Shown: positions 56,061 to 63,985 of the stretch, in pieces | How the letters are laid out: each line of letters begins with the position of its first letter | How positions within the stretch are numbered: position 1 is the first letter of the stretch | Program-made: the position numbers and the translations under genes | NCBI GenBank assembly: GCA_963851385.1 | Contig: CAWKPE010000008.1 | Location: 1 to 64,000, forward strand | Source of the DNA: CAWEFA01 sp963851385 | GTDB lineage: Bacteria; Bacteroidota; Bacteroidia; Bacteroidales; DTGW01 | Length of the DNA: 64,000 bases | Direction of reading: 5' to 3' | Notes under the pieces: model-generated | What the model was told of the DNA's origin: nothing | Seen by the model: only the letters and a program-made list of their open reading frames with translations | Databases searched by the model: none

Positions 56061-56543
56061 TTATAGAAATGTCTTTATTTCCTCTGAATAGTCATATTGC
56101 AAATCCTCATGAAGTGTTGAAAGTGCTTTATTTATTTTTAGGATCTGCCTTTGATAAAGATTGCCAAGTGCTGTATTAGAGTGCAATATTATTCCTGAGT
56201 TTCTGATTTTTTTACAGAAATAGATAAGCAATTCCACTTCAGTCTGCCTGGAGCCAGAATATTTAATAAACTTTTTTGTTGTCCTTAGTATTTTTCGTAT
56301 CGTTTTTTTTGCCAGGTACAAATTACTCTTGTTCATCCCTTCAAATTGTTCATCTATATGTTCCTTTATTCCTTTAATATAAGACTGTTCGTCATGGGCT
56401 TCAAATAAAAGGTAAGTGAGCAGTTCTTTGTTTTCTTTTTTGTATTTAGCCAGATGCATGCACAGATTTAATACCTGTGCAGGATGGAGAGTATTGAGTT
56501 CTTCTTTTAGTTCTTTGAGAGAAGCAGCTTTCATACTGTACAA
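56061..56543 (-). CDS. conserved-looking hypothetical helical protein
   Basis: A 160-residue soluble, all-helical, Lys/Leu-rich protein (MKAASLKELKEELNTLHPAQ, IRKILRTTKKFIKYSG). No signal peptide or membrane segment is seen, and I do not recognise a family with certainty. A start at Met4 (56534) is equally plausible. It lies 7 bases downstream of ywbE on the same strand, so both are probably cotranscribed. Confidence 0.65.
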   Translation of the reverse strand: MYSMKAASLKELKEELNTLHPAQVLNLCMHLAKYKKENKELLTYLLFEAHDEQSYIKGIKEHIDEQFEGMNKSNLYLAKKTIRKILRTTKKFIKYSGSRQTEVELLIYFCKKIRNSGIILHSNTALGNLYQRQILKINKALSTLHEDLQYDYSEEIKTFL

Positions 56544-56550
56544 CTCTTTT

Positions 56551-56742
56551 TTATTTCACTATTTTAACCCTCCCCACAATGCCGGAAGTAAGCCTCACTT
56601 TTATTCCACGGGGATGATATAAACTTTTTGTCAGGATATCCTGAACAATGCCTTCAGTAATATTACCCGAACTCTGATCTTCTTTTGTAACAATTCCTAC
56701 TTCTTTTCCAACCTTTACATCGCTTCTGTTTTGTCCTTTCAT
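56551..56742 (-). CDS. YwbE-family protein
   Basis: A 63-residue protein of the YwbE/DUF2196 family (RSDVKVGKEVGIVTKEDQSS, then GIVQDILTKS, HPRGIKVRL, GIVGRVKIV). It is a small beta-barrel-like fold of unknown function. The size agrees with the family. It is probably the first gene of a two-gene unit with the helical hypothetical protein. Confidence 0.85.
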   Translation of the reverse strand: MKGQNRSDVKVGKEVGIVTKEDQSSGNITEGIVQDILTKSLYHPRGIKVRLTSGIVGRVKIVK

Positions 56743-56994
56743 TTTCTTATATTATTTAGGCAAAGTAACGATTTTTAAGTATAAACTAGTTCAAAAAAAT
56801 CAACTCTCTTGGTAACGAAAATAAATGACAGTTTTGAATTTAAAGGAAAACATTTTATTTTTAATTTTCCTTAGCATTTAAGATATAACAACAATTGATG
56901 CTTTTGTTATAATTTGGTTTTAAAGCGCGATTGTCATTATATTGATGATTTGAGCGTTATGCAACTAAAATAATTGAAATTAAATAAAAACTAT

Positions 56995-57339
56995 ATGATA
57001 ATAAGAAAAGAACAAGTAAACCAAGTTGATTTTGATGGTTTAACAATACTTGATTACACTTCAGGCTCTAATGAATCATCATCTTTTGCAATCATAAAAG
57101 TTCCTCAAAACGTAAGACACAAAGTATCATGGTCAAAAAGATCTGATAAATATTACTATGTTATTGAAGGTGAAATAAAATTCACAATTGATAACAAAAC
57201 AATTATTCTAAAACAAGGTGATTTCTGCATTATTAAAAAGGGATTTAAATTTAGTTATCATAATGCATCAGAAAGCGTTGTTATGCTTGTTTTGGTTCAT
57301 ACTCCTAATTTTGATTTAAATGAAGAAGTATTTGAATGA
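56995..57339 (+). CDS. small cupin-domain protein
   Basis: A 114-residue single-domain cupin. The ATG at 56995 is chosen over a TTG at 56974. Conserved cupin motif 1 has a partly degenerate metal site (KYYYVIEGEIKFTIDN), and motif 2 has QGDFCIIKKGFKFSYHN. The enzyme activity, if any, is unknown. Its last 20 bases overlap the TrmO-like gene, so they form a translationally coupled pair. It is the first gene of the cassette-like + strand region. A GCGTTATGC at 56953 could be the junction. Confidence 0.75.
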   Translation: MIIRKEQVNQVDFDGLTILDYTSGSNESSSFAIIKVPQNVRHKVSWSKRSDKYYYVIEGEIKFTIDNKTIILKQGDFCIIKKGFKFSYHNASESVVMLVLVHTPNFDLNEEVFE

Positions 57340-57799
57340 ATATATAAAGCGAATTAAGATAAGTCAGATTGGAAATATAAGCAATAGCAGAACAGAACCG
57401 ATTGATGATAATTGGTCTTCCATTGATTCAATAATTGAATTGGATGAGGATTTACCTGATGAATGTTTTGATGGCATTGAACAGTTTTCACATCTTGAGA
57501 TAATATACTATTTCAATAAATCAACAAAAACTTTTATTGGAAGTGAACATCCAAGAGAAAACAATAATTATCCAAAAGTTGGGATTTTTGCCCAAAGAAA
57601 AAAGGATAGGCCAAATCATATAGGAGCTACAATTGTAAATTTGGTAAAACGAGATGGACGGAAATTGATTGTTAAAAACCTTGATGCAATTAATGGAACA
57701 CCAGTGATTGATATTAAGCCAGTATTTAAAGAGTATTTACCGCATGGAGAGGTTAAACAACCAGATTGGACAATTGAATTAATGAAAAACTATTGGTAA
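57320..57799 (+). CDS. TrmO-like tRNA-m6t6A methyltransferase
   Basis: A 159-residue TsaA-like beta-barrel protein of the TrmO/YaeB family, which N6-methylates t6A37 in some tRNAs using SAM. It has IGNISNSRTEPIDDNWSS, FSHLEIIYYF, and the SAM-binding signature KKDRPNHIGATIVNLV, with Asn-His in place of the usual Asn-Pro. It is shorter than E. coli TrmO because the C-terminal subdomain is absent. Homologues of this short kind often occur as accessory genes. It overlaps the cupin gene by 20 bases. Confidence 0.82.
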   Translation: MKKYLNEYIKRIKISQIGNISNSRTEPIDDNWSSIDSIIELDEDLPDECFDGIEQFSHLEIIYYFNKSTKTFIGSEHPRENNNYPKVGIFAQRKKDRPNHIGATIVNLVKRDGRKLIVKNLDAINGTPVIDIKPVFKEYLPHGEVKQPDWTIELMKNYW

Positions 57800-57818
57800 A
57801 TATAAATAAACAACAAAT

Positions 57819-58187
57819 ATGAAAAAGTATTTTGCGCCATTAAAAATTAAGGATATTTTGACCTTAGTTGGATTGATAGTAATAGGATTTGGTTGGATTT
57901 TGATTGACCAGTTTTTTTTACCAGAAACCTATCAAAGGTTTATGGCCTTTTGCATATTGCTTTTTATTCTATTCTATTTGCAATTTCTTATAAATAAACC
58001 AGCACAAGTATTGCATTATTGCAATTCGATAACTTTAATAATTGTATCGTTTGTGGTGATTATAAGTTTAATTATGCATGTGCTTATTAATAATGATTTC
58101 TCATACAAATCAGTAATGATTTGGCTTATATCAGGATTATTACCATATATAACAGGATTTATTTACTTGAAGACAAAGAAAATATAA
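57819..58187 (+). CDS. small membrane protein, four helices
   Basis: A 122-residue protein with about four hydrophobic helices (ILTLVGLIVIGFGWILIDQF, FMAFCILLFILFYLQFL, ITLIIVSFVVIISLIMHVLI, MIWLISGLLPYITGFIYL). No family is recognised. It begins 19 bases after trmO and ends 1 base before the first palindromic element, so cupin-trmO-membrane protein would form one three-gene cassette. Confidence 0.65.
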   Translation: MKKYFAPLKIKDILTLVGLIVIGFGWILIDQFFLPETYQRFMAFCILLFILFYLQFLINKPAQVLHYCNSITLIIVSFVVIISLIMHVLINNDFSYKSVMIWLISGLLPYITGFIYLKTKKI

Positions 58188-58188
58188 T

Positions 58189-58355
58189 GCGCGAACGCCC
58201 GACACAGTGTATAATCCATATGGGTTGCTGTGGTCCCGAAGCTTCGGGAGCGAAGGTCAGAAAATATAATTAAATTTGATGTAACTGGATACAAAAGTGG
58301 CTTCGTCCCGAAACTTCGGAACCCTTACGGCTTATATACTCGAATGTTTGTGTGC
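58189..58355 (+). repeat. attC-like palindromic element E1 (type II)
   Basis: A 167-bp element between co-oriented genes. The left end GAACGCCCGACAC... leads to GGGTTGCTGTGG, and the right end is ACCCTTACGGC...GAATGTTTGTGTGC. Internal GGTCCCGAAGCTTCGGGAGC is answered by TCCCGAAACTTCGGAAC. Its last 134 bases match element E4 (60912-61045) with about 12 mismatches. Confidence 0.7.
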
Positions 58356-58400
58356 CATATGTTGTGAAAATCACCTCACATCATTTATAAAATTGTGTTT

Positions 58401-59226
58401 ATGAAAAATAATAGTACAGAATTAAATTTATTGGCACTGACTCCTTGTTGTGTTGATCATTATCCACAGTTAGGAAAGTCGTTTATTGGAGGGAATTCAT
58501 TGAATGTAGCTTCAATGTGGTATAAATTGGAACCTCATTCGAACATATCGGTTATTACTTGCTTGGGGAATGACATATACGGTAAAATGATAATTGATTT
58601 CTTGAAGAAAACAAGGATTGATATTTCTCGGGTGTATATCAAGGATGGCATAACTGCAAGTAACAAGTTAAGGGTTGATGAAAATGGAGAACGCTTCGGC
58701 ATTGAGGGAGCCTGGCAAGGTGGAGTGTACGAAACATTTTTGCTGTCGGACACTGATTGGAAATGGGTTGCTCATCAGGATATTGTAGCGATGCCAGCCA
58801 ATAATCCTAATTTTTCTACTATGATAAAGAAAAAACATGACAATCAGTTTCTGTCTGTCGATTATCTTGATATAGAAAATAATATTCCATTTGATGAAAC
58901 TGTAGGTTTTACAGATATTGCATTTATAACTGCTCGTCCAAATCTTTTATCAATATACCAAGAGATTGGCTTTTAGAATGAAAAAACTCATAGTGGTTAC
59001 TCTTGGAGCTCAAGGTAGTTATGCTTATTATAATGGAGAGTCATATTATCAACCCGCTTTGTCTGCAACTAAAGTAATTGATACTACGGGTTGCGGAGAT
59101 GCGTATCAAGCAGCTTTTGCTTTAACATATTATAAAACACAAAATATTCAAAAATCAATGAGTGATGGAGCATATGCTGCTTTGCAAATTTTACAAGCTT
59201 GGGGAGGTATAGGTAAGGTGGACTAA
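58401..59226 (+). pseudogene. PfkB-family sugar kinase, one +1 frameshift
   Basis: A ribokinase/PfkB-fold carbohydrate kinase, most like fructoselysine 6-kinase (VDHYPQLGKSFIGGNSLNVA, ITCLGNDIYGKMI). The ATP-site signature DTTGCGDAYQAAFALTYY is in the second part. The frames join near 58966: CAAGAG-A-TTGGCTTTTAGA should lose one base to run from SIYQE into AFRMKKLIVVTLGAQGSYAY. Corrected length is about 275 residues, normal for FrlD-like kinases. No deglycase or transporter gene is adjacent; it stands alone between elements E1 and E2. Sequence error is the simplest explanation for the shift. Confidence 0.82.
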
Positions 59227-59275
59227 GAGAAAAGGATAACTTGATTGTCAATGATAAAAAAAATAAATAAGACAC

Positions 59276-59418
59276 TGCTGGCAACATCGGTTGCTCATAT
59301 AAAATGCTGGCTTTAGCGGGTTTGCAAGTTCAGTGCATTCTAATTATATTTGTGTAGCGGGATAAATCCTGCGGACAAATCCCGCACAGGTGCGTAGCCA
59401 GGGAACGTTTGGGCGCAA
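59276..59418 (+). repeat. attC-like palindromic element E2 (type I)
   Basis: The left end is TGGCAACATCGGTTGCTCAT followed by ATAAAATGCTGG. The middle is GGGTTTGCAAGTTCAGTGC and TAATTATATTTGTGTAG, and the right end is GTAGCCAGGGAACGTTTGGGCGCAAG. The AACATCGGT end is partly complementary to the right end, as in E3 and E6. Confidence 0.7.
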
Positions 59419-59440
59419 GTATAAAAACATATCAGCAGTT

Positions 59441-60148
59441 ATGAAAAATATTGTTATATTAATAATTTTCACATTCCAATTTTATAATTCATATTCACAA
59501 TTCAAAAATCGATTTGTGGATAGTAATTATGTTGAAGAGAGAATTCATGTAGTTGAAATGCATATTGGTTCATCAATTGGATCTCCCAAGTCAGTCAATA
59601 CTGGCTTCATTGATAATAATCAAAATCCTATAAATATGGTAACTAATGGTGGATATTTAGTCGGAGGATCTATTGGTTACTTTACTGATAAATTTGCAGA
59701 TGTTATTATTGGATATGACTACCAGCAATCGTCACTAACATACAAATATTCAAATGGAAATGGATTTTTCAAGAGATATGTTTTATATCCAATGGCTTTT
59801 ATTCATCCTATTCGATTAAATAGATACAGTTTTGGTTTAGGGTTTGGAGTAAATTGTATATTAAATAGTAATATGGATATTAATTTTAACTTAAAATCCA
59901 TTAGTCAACATGTCCATTATGATTTTAAAAGTTCATATGGCCCATTATTATTGACAAATTTTCAAATATTTATTGCTAAGTGGATTTCAAGCAGTATTAT
60001 AATAAAATATAATATTAATTCGATTGATTTATCCACTTTTAAGATAAATGAGGCTTATCAATCAAATTTAAGTGCTCCTGCTGAAATTCAAAGTTTTAAT
60101 AGCAATTGTGTTTTCTATTGTATTAATTTACAACTATATTTTAATTAA
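59441..60148 (+). CDS. predicted outer membrane beta-barrel-like protein
   Basis: A 235-residue exported protein. The ATG at 59441 (MKNIVILIIFTFQFYNSYSQ) gives a clean signal peptide; a GTG at 59390 lies inside element E2 and is rejected. The rest has alternating hydrophobic/aromatic strands (YLVGGSIGYFTDKFADVIIG, YSFGLGFGVNCILNSN) and a final LYFN, suggesting an OmpA-like beta-barrel fold. No family is recognised. It is the sole gene between elements E2 and E3. Confidence 0.6.
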   Translation: MKNIVILIIFTFQFYNSYSQFKNRFVDSNYVEERIHVVEMHIGSSIGSPKSVNTGFIDNNQNPINMVTNGGYLVGGSIGYFTDKFADVIIGYDYQQSSLTYKYSNGNGFFKRYVLYPMAFIHPIRLNRYSFGLGFGVNCILNSNMDINFNLKSISQHVHYDFKSSYGPLLLTNFQIFIAKWISSSIIIKYNINSIDLSTFKINEAYQSNLSAPAEIQSFNSNCVFYCINLQLYFN

Positions 60149-60153
60149 TACCT

Positions 60154-60295
60154 ACGCCCAACATCGGCTAAATTTAATGCGTGTTTTAGAGGGTTTGCAA
60201 GTTCAGCGCTTCTAATAATATTTTTGTAGTTGGATTTATCCTGCTAGTAAATCCCGCACTTTACATAGCCGAGGCCCGCATAGCTGTCATTGCAT
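60154..60295 (+). repeat. attC-like palindromic element E3 (type I)
   Basis: It begins ACGCCCAACATCGGCT (GCCCAAC matches RYYYAAC). The middle is GGGTTTGCAAGTTCAGCGC and TAGTAAATCCCGCAC, and the right arm AGCCGAGG. The right end diverges (CCCGCATAGCTGTCATTGC) from the GAACGTTTGGGC seen in E2 and E6, so it may be damaged. Confidence 0.7.
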
Positions 60296-60371
60296 AAAAT
60301 CACCGCCGAATGACTATTAATCAACTGACAAAAAAGTTGAGTATATTTGTATAATTAATAGACTAAAAACT

Positions 60372-60749
60372 ATGAAAAAGAAAATTCTATTTGTTGTTAG
60401 TCTACTTTTTGGACTAATGTTCATCAACTCGGGACTTAATATAATTTTTAATTATATGCCCATGCCCACCAACATTCCAGAAAGAATGATGAAATTAATG
60501 TCAGCATTTATGCAAATAGGCTGGCTGATGCCACTTATTGCAGTTGCCGAAATTGTCGGAGGAGTACTTTTCATTACTAATAAATTTAGCGCAATTGGCG
60601 CAATAATTATTTTTCCAGTTCTTGTAGGAATACTTTTAACTCATATAATAATTGAACCGTCAGGACTGCCAATTGCGCTCATACTGCTTGGTATTGAAAT
60701 ATGGGTAATTTTTGAGAACCGAGAAAAATACTTACCGATGGTAAAATGA
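60372..60749 (+). CDS. DoxX-like small membrane protein
   Basis: A 125-residue protein with four helices of the DoxX-like group (LLFGLMFINSGLNIIFNYMP, MPLIAVAEIVGGVLFITNKF, AIIIFPVLVGILLTHIIIEP, LPIALILLGIEIWVIF). DoxX-like proteins are of unclear function, with suggested links to quinol or thiol redox. It is a single-gene unit in the cassette-like array. Confidence 0.8.
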   Translation: MKKKILFVVSLLFGLMFINSGLNIIFNYMPMPTNIPERMMKLMSAFMQIGWLMPLIAVAEIVGGVLFITNKFSAIGAIIIFPVLVGILLTHIIIEPSGLPIALILLGIEIWVIFENREKYLPMVK

Positions 60750-61122
60750 AGAAATAAAGTAGCGCTACCAGACATTTTCAAAATTGATTGAAAGTTCTAC
60801 TCCAAAAACAAAAACTCATGCTTCCGACAGTTTTTTTGTTGATAGTTGTGAAAGTGGAAAGGGTAAACAAGAAAAAATAACGAACCGCTAACAAGGGCTC
60901 ATATTCTATAAGGGTTGCGGTGGTCCCGAAGCTTCGGGAGCGAAGGTCAGAAAATATATTTAAATTTGGTGTAGCTGAATACAGATGTGACTTCGTCCCG
61001 AAACTTCGGGACCCTTACGGCTTATATACTCGAACCTTTGGGTGCAAGTTTGAATTCACTTGACGCAACCAATTATGATAAAAAAGCATCATATGATTAT
61101 TAATAATAAAAAATTAATAATT
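60750..61122. other. 373-bp non-coding gap containing element E4
   Basis: The first 130 bases after DoxX are AT-rich with a weak AGTAGCGCTACC palindrome at 60761, followed by element E4. The last 75 bases, up to the ATG at 61123, include an in-frame TTG at 61060, judged not to be a start because it precedes a clean signal peptide. Confidence 0.5.
60880..61047 (+). repeat. attC-like palindromic element E4 (type II)
   Basis: It opens ACGAACCGCTAACAAGGGCT, then CATATTCTATAAGGGTTGCG. Internal hairpins are GGTCCCGAAGCTTCGGGAGC and GTCCCGAAACTTCGGGAC, and it closes GAACCTTTGGGTGCAAG. It is nearly the same as E1 over 134 bases. Confidence 0.7.
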
Positions 61123-63081
61123 ATGAAAACGAAATTGTGTTTAGTTCTGATTTCAATTTTCTTCGTTAACAAGGTTAACAGTCAAATTCAGGATACAATC
61201 CCTTTAGATTCAGCATTTAATTGTGGAATTACTTATACTGTAGACACTTGCTTTTTTCAACATATCGGAAACTCTTTGGAGTTAAATGGGAATTATTTGG
61301 CAAACGGTTGTGGGAGCAAATATGTTGCTATTGTAAAGATACTGAAAGATTCAATATTAATAAATACAGTTGAGGTAAATCCAAAACCTTATGATTGCGA
61401 TTTAATTACAAACGCTTGTTTTGAGTTTAGTTTACCTTATCCAACAAGTAATACTATAGTAATATTTGATGGGAAAAATTATCATTTGTCTGTTCATGAC
61501 ACAATATCAAAGACTATTAATCAGGATACTATTCCTTTAGATTCAGTATTTAATTGTGGAATTACTCATACTGGTGATACTTGCTTTTTTCAACATATCG
61601 GAAACTCTTTGGAGTTAAATGGGAATTATTTGGCAAACGGTTGTGGGAGCAAATATGTTGCTGTTGTAAAGATACTGAAAGATTCAATATTAATAAATAC
61701 AGTTGAGGTAAATCCAAAACCTTATGATTGCGATTTAATTACAAACGCTTGTTTTGAGTTTAGTTTACCTTATCCAACAAGTAATACTATAGTAATATTT
61801 GATGGGAAAAATTATCATTTGTCTGTTCATGACACAATATCTAAGCTTATTAATCAGGATACAATCCCTTTAGATTCAGTATTTAATTGTGGAATTACTT
61901 ATTCTGTAGATACTTGCTTTTTTCAGCATATCGGGAACTTTTTGCAATTAAATGGAATATATATGAAAAGGGGTTGTGGCAAACATGTTGCTGTGGTTAA
62001 TAAAATGAAGGATTCAATAATAATAAATACAATGGAGATAAATACGAAGGCTGATGATTGTGACATAATTGCATTTGCTTGTTTTGAGTTTAGTTTACCT
62101 TATCCAACAAGTAATACTATAGTAATATTTGATGGGAAAAATTATCATTTGTCTGTTCATGACACAATATCTAAGCTTATTAATCAGGATACAATCCCTT
62201 TAGATTCAGTATTTAATTGTGGAATTACTTATTCTGTAGATACTTGCTTTTTTCAGCATATCGGGAACTTTTTGCAATTAAATGGAATATATATGAAAAG
62301 GGGTTGTGGCAAACATGTTGCTGTGGTTAATAAAATGAAGGATTCAATAATAATAAATACAATGGAGATAAATACGAAGGCTGATGATTGTGACATAATT
62401 GCATTTGCTTGTTTTGAGTTTAGTTTACCTTATCCAACAAGCAATACTATTATAATATTTGATGGGAAAAATTATCATTTGTCCGTTCATGACACAATAT
62501 CTAATCCTATTAGTCAGGATACAATAGCTAATAATTTATCGAACTCCGACTGTCCTACAGGTGTTAATGTTAAATACATAGGCGATACATTAATGATATA
62601 TGGAACTATTGGAGTAGCTATTTGTGCTAAACCAGTTGCCATAGTCACTTATAAAACTGATTCGATAATAATAAATACAACAAGTTTAGGTAATTGTGTC
62701 TGCAATAGTATGCACATTTCTTGCTTTGAGATTAAAGTTAATAATATTGAAAAAGATACTATTTTAAAATTTAATGATACTATATATAGATTAAAACCTT
62801 CAATAAAATCTGTAACTTCAATATCTTCGCCTATTTCCAATTCTAAAATTATAGAATATCCAAATCCAACCAATGGTTTAATAAATATTGAGTTGCAAGA
62901 AATAGACTTAAATAATTATTTGCTTGAGATATATGATTTAACCGGGATGAAGATTATGAGCAAAAATATTAATAATTCACGGGTTATAATAAATATTGAT
63001 TCATTTAAAGCAGGTTGTTATGTATTATGTATAAAGCACAATAGTAATATAATTCAAAGAGAATTAATCTTAAAAAGATAA
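61123..63081 (+). CDS. secreted T9SS protein with four tandem repeats
   Basis: A 652-residue secreted protein. Signal peptide MKTKLCLVLISIFFVNKVNS. Four tandem units of 110-111 residues follow (each starts QDTIPLDS and carries FNCGIT, DTCFFQHIGN, DCDLI or DCDII, and NYHLSVHDTIS), then a degenerate fifth unit (about residues 465-565) and a T9SS type A sorting domain (IEYPNPTNGLINIE, FKAGCYVLCI). Each unit has several conserved Cys, suggesting disulfides. The units fit no family I recognise. Units 1-2 and 3-4 are nearly identical at DNA level, indicating recent duplication. Surface adhesion or ligand binding is a guess. It lies between E4 and E5. Confidence 0.8.
   Translation: MKTKLCLVLISIFFVNKVNSQIQDTIPLDSAFNCGITYTVDTCFFQHIGNSLELNGNYLANGCGSKYVAIVKILKDSILINTVEVNPKPYDCDLITNACFEFSLPYPTSNTIVIFDGKNYHLSVHDTISKTINQDTIPLDSVFNCGITHTGDTCFFQHIGNSLELNGNYLANGCGSKYVAVVKILKDSILINTVEVNPKPYDCDLITNACFEFSLPYPTSNTIVIFDGKNYHLSVHDTISKLINQDTIPLDSVFNCGITYSVDTCFFQHIGNFLQLNGIYMKRGCGKHVAVVNKMKDSIIINTMEINTKADDCDIIAFACFEFSLPYPTSNTIVIFDGKNYHLSVHDTISKLINQDTIPLDSVFNCGITYSVDTCFFQHIGNFLQLNGIYMKRGCGKHVAVVNKMKDSIIINTMEINTKADDCDIIAFACFEFSLPYPTSNTIIIFDGKNYHLSVHDTISNPISQDTIANNLSNSDCPTGVNVKYIGDTLMIYGTIGVAICAKPVAIVTYKTDSIIINTTSLGNCVCNSMHISCFEIKVNNIEKDTILKFNDTIYRLKPSIKSVTSISSPISNSKIIEYPNPTNGLINIELQEIDLNNYLLEIYDLTGMKIMSKNINNSRVIINIDSFKAGCYVLCIKHNSNIIQRELILKR
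61189..62514 (+). repeat. four in-frame tandem repeats of 333/330 bp
   Basis: Units start at 61189, 61522, 61855 and 62185, with period 333, 333, 330 and 330 bases; a degenerate fifth starts at 62515. Units 1 and 2 are nearly identical over most of their length, as are 3 and 4, whereas 2 and 3 differ mainly in the middle. This implies duplication of pairs. Confidence 0.9.
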
Positions 63082-63085
63082 ATTA

Positions 63086-63232
63086 AGCGCCAGCACCAAC
63101 ACGAGCTCATAAGCAATAACGGGGTTTATGCGTTTATTTAGCTTTCAAGCTCGCTTCAAGTTTTGGTGTATTTTGATAGAGAAGCGCCCCGAAACCCACC
63201 ACTGCTCAGAGTGCAAAGCGTTTGGCGGTCAT
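63086..63232 (+). repeat. attC-like palindromic element E5 (divergent)
   Basis: It begins GCGCCAGCACCAACACGAGC then TCATAAGCAATAACGGGGTT, similar to the left ends of E4 and E6. The interior is unrelated (AGCTTTCAAGCTCGCTTCAAG), and the right end GTGCAAAGCGTTTGGCGGTC retains GTTTGG. It sits between two + strand genes like the others, but is the least similar copy. Confidence 0.5.
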
Positions 63233-63264
63233 GTAATAAACAACGCAACCTTTTTAATCATTTT

Positions 63265-63314
63265 GCATCTTGATTAAACATAAAGATTATTAACGAGCAT
63301 CTTAATTAAACGTA
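63265..63314 (+). repeat. direct repeat upstream of lipoprotein gene
   Basis: GCATCTTGATTAAACATA (63265) and GCATCTTAATTAAACGTA (63297) are 18-bp direct repeats 32 bases apart, about three helical turns, directly upstream of the lipoprotein start. It might be an operator or a slippage product. Confidence 0.45.
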
Positions 63315-63352
63315 GAGGAGTTTAATTTTTAACAACAAAAAAATCATTGATT

Positions 63353-63811
63353 ATGAAAACAATATTATTTTTTTCAATTATCCTATTTATAGGATTTATT
63401 TCTTGCAAAAAGGACAATATCTCTAATGGTTCAGGTTCTATATTTATTGATACAGTTTCGACAAAACGATATTACGCAAGTGATATAATACAACCTAAGT
63501 TTTCAGGACTATACAATAATTGGAAATTGATTAATACTTATTGTAGTTTTGCTACAAGAGTTAACTATAGTGAAAATTTTATTTTTAAACCAAATGGCAT
63601 TTATTGCATAATTCGTAATGATACGACAATAGGATTTGGTCAGATTAATATTGTCAAGCAAGATAGTGAATTAATAATTAATTTTAAACCTGATAAATTA
63701 AGTGGCACTTTTTTCAGTAATTCAGATGAGCAGGTTAACTTAGCTAAAGATACTCTTTTCCTGAGTGGCCCATATCTTGTAAGTTGTGGCTTTGAATTTA
63801 TAAAACAATAA
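63353..63811 (+). CDS. lipoprotein, possible lipocalin-like fold
   Basis: A 152-residue lipoprotein. The ATG at 63353 opens MKTILFFSIILFIGFISC (lipobox IGFISC, then KKDN). The mature part is about 130 residues of beta-rich sequence (YNNWKLINTYCSFATRVNYS, FIFKPNGIYCIIRND, LIINFKPDKLSGTFF), suggesting a lipocalin-like small barrel as in other Bacteroidota accessory lipoproteins. Function unknown. It is a single gene between elements E5 and E6. Confidence 0.65.
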   Translation: MKTILFFSIILFIGFISCKKDNISNGSGSIFIDTVSTKRYYASDIIQPKFSGLYNNWKLINTYCSFATRVNYSENFIFKPNGIYCIIRNDTTIGFGQINIVKQDSELIINFKPDKLSGTFFSNSDEQVNLAKDTLFLSGPYLVSCGFEFIKQ

Positions 63812-63818
63812 AATAATG

Positions 63819-63961
63819 CACGAGCACCCAACATCGGCTCATATAAAATACGGGTTATAGAAGGTTTGCAAGTTCAGTGCTTACTAATTATATTTGTGTA
63901 GCTTGATACATATTGCAAGTAAATTCCTTACGGCAAATAGCCGAGGAACGTTTGTGCGCAA
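63819..63961 (+). repeat. attC-like palindromic element E6 (type I)
   Basis: The left end is GCACCCAACATCGGCTCATA (ACCCAAC matches RYYYAAC). The interior is AAGGTTTGCAAGTTCAGTGC and TAATTATATTTGTGTAG, and the right end AGCCGAGGAACGTTTGTGCG. TCGGCT and AGCCGA, and GC-CCAAC and GTTTGTGC, form inner and outer arms. It is the best preserved type I copy with E2. Confidence 0.75.
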
Positions 63962-63985
63962 TATTATTGAGACATCAAATGTAAA

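Noticed and set aside
56880..56965. A seventh palindromic element upstream of the cupin gene
   Set aside because: Only ATAACAAC and a GCGTTATGC fit; there are no matching inner arms, so it is mentioned only as a possible junction.
59390..59440. Upstream GTG start extending the beta-barrel gene by 17 residues
   Set aside because: The extension lies inside element E2 and precedes a clean signal peptide at 59441.
60761..60772. AGTAGCGCTACC palindrome after DoxX as a recombination site
   Set aside because: Too short, with no T-tract or conserved ends; probably chance.
61189..62514. CRISPR array
   Set aside because: The repeat period is 330-333 bp, in frame with a coding sequence and without short spacers.
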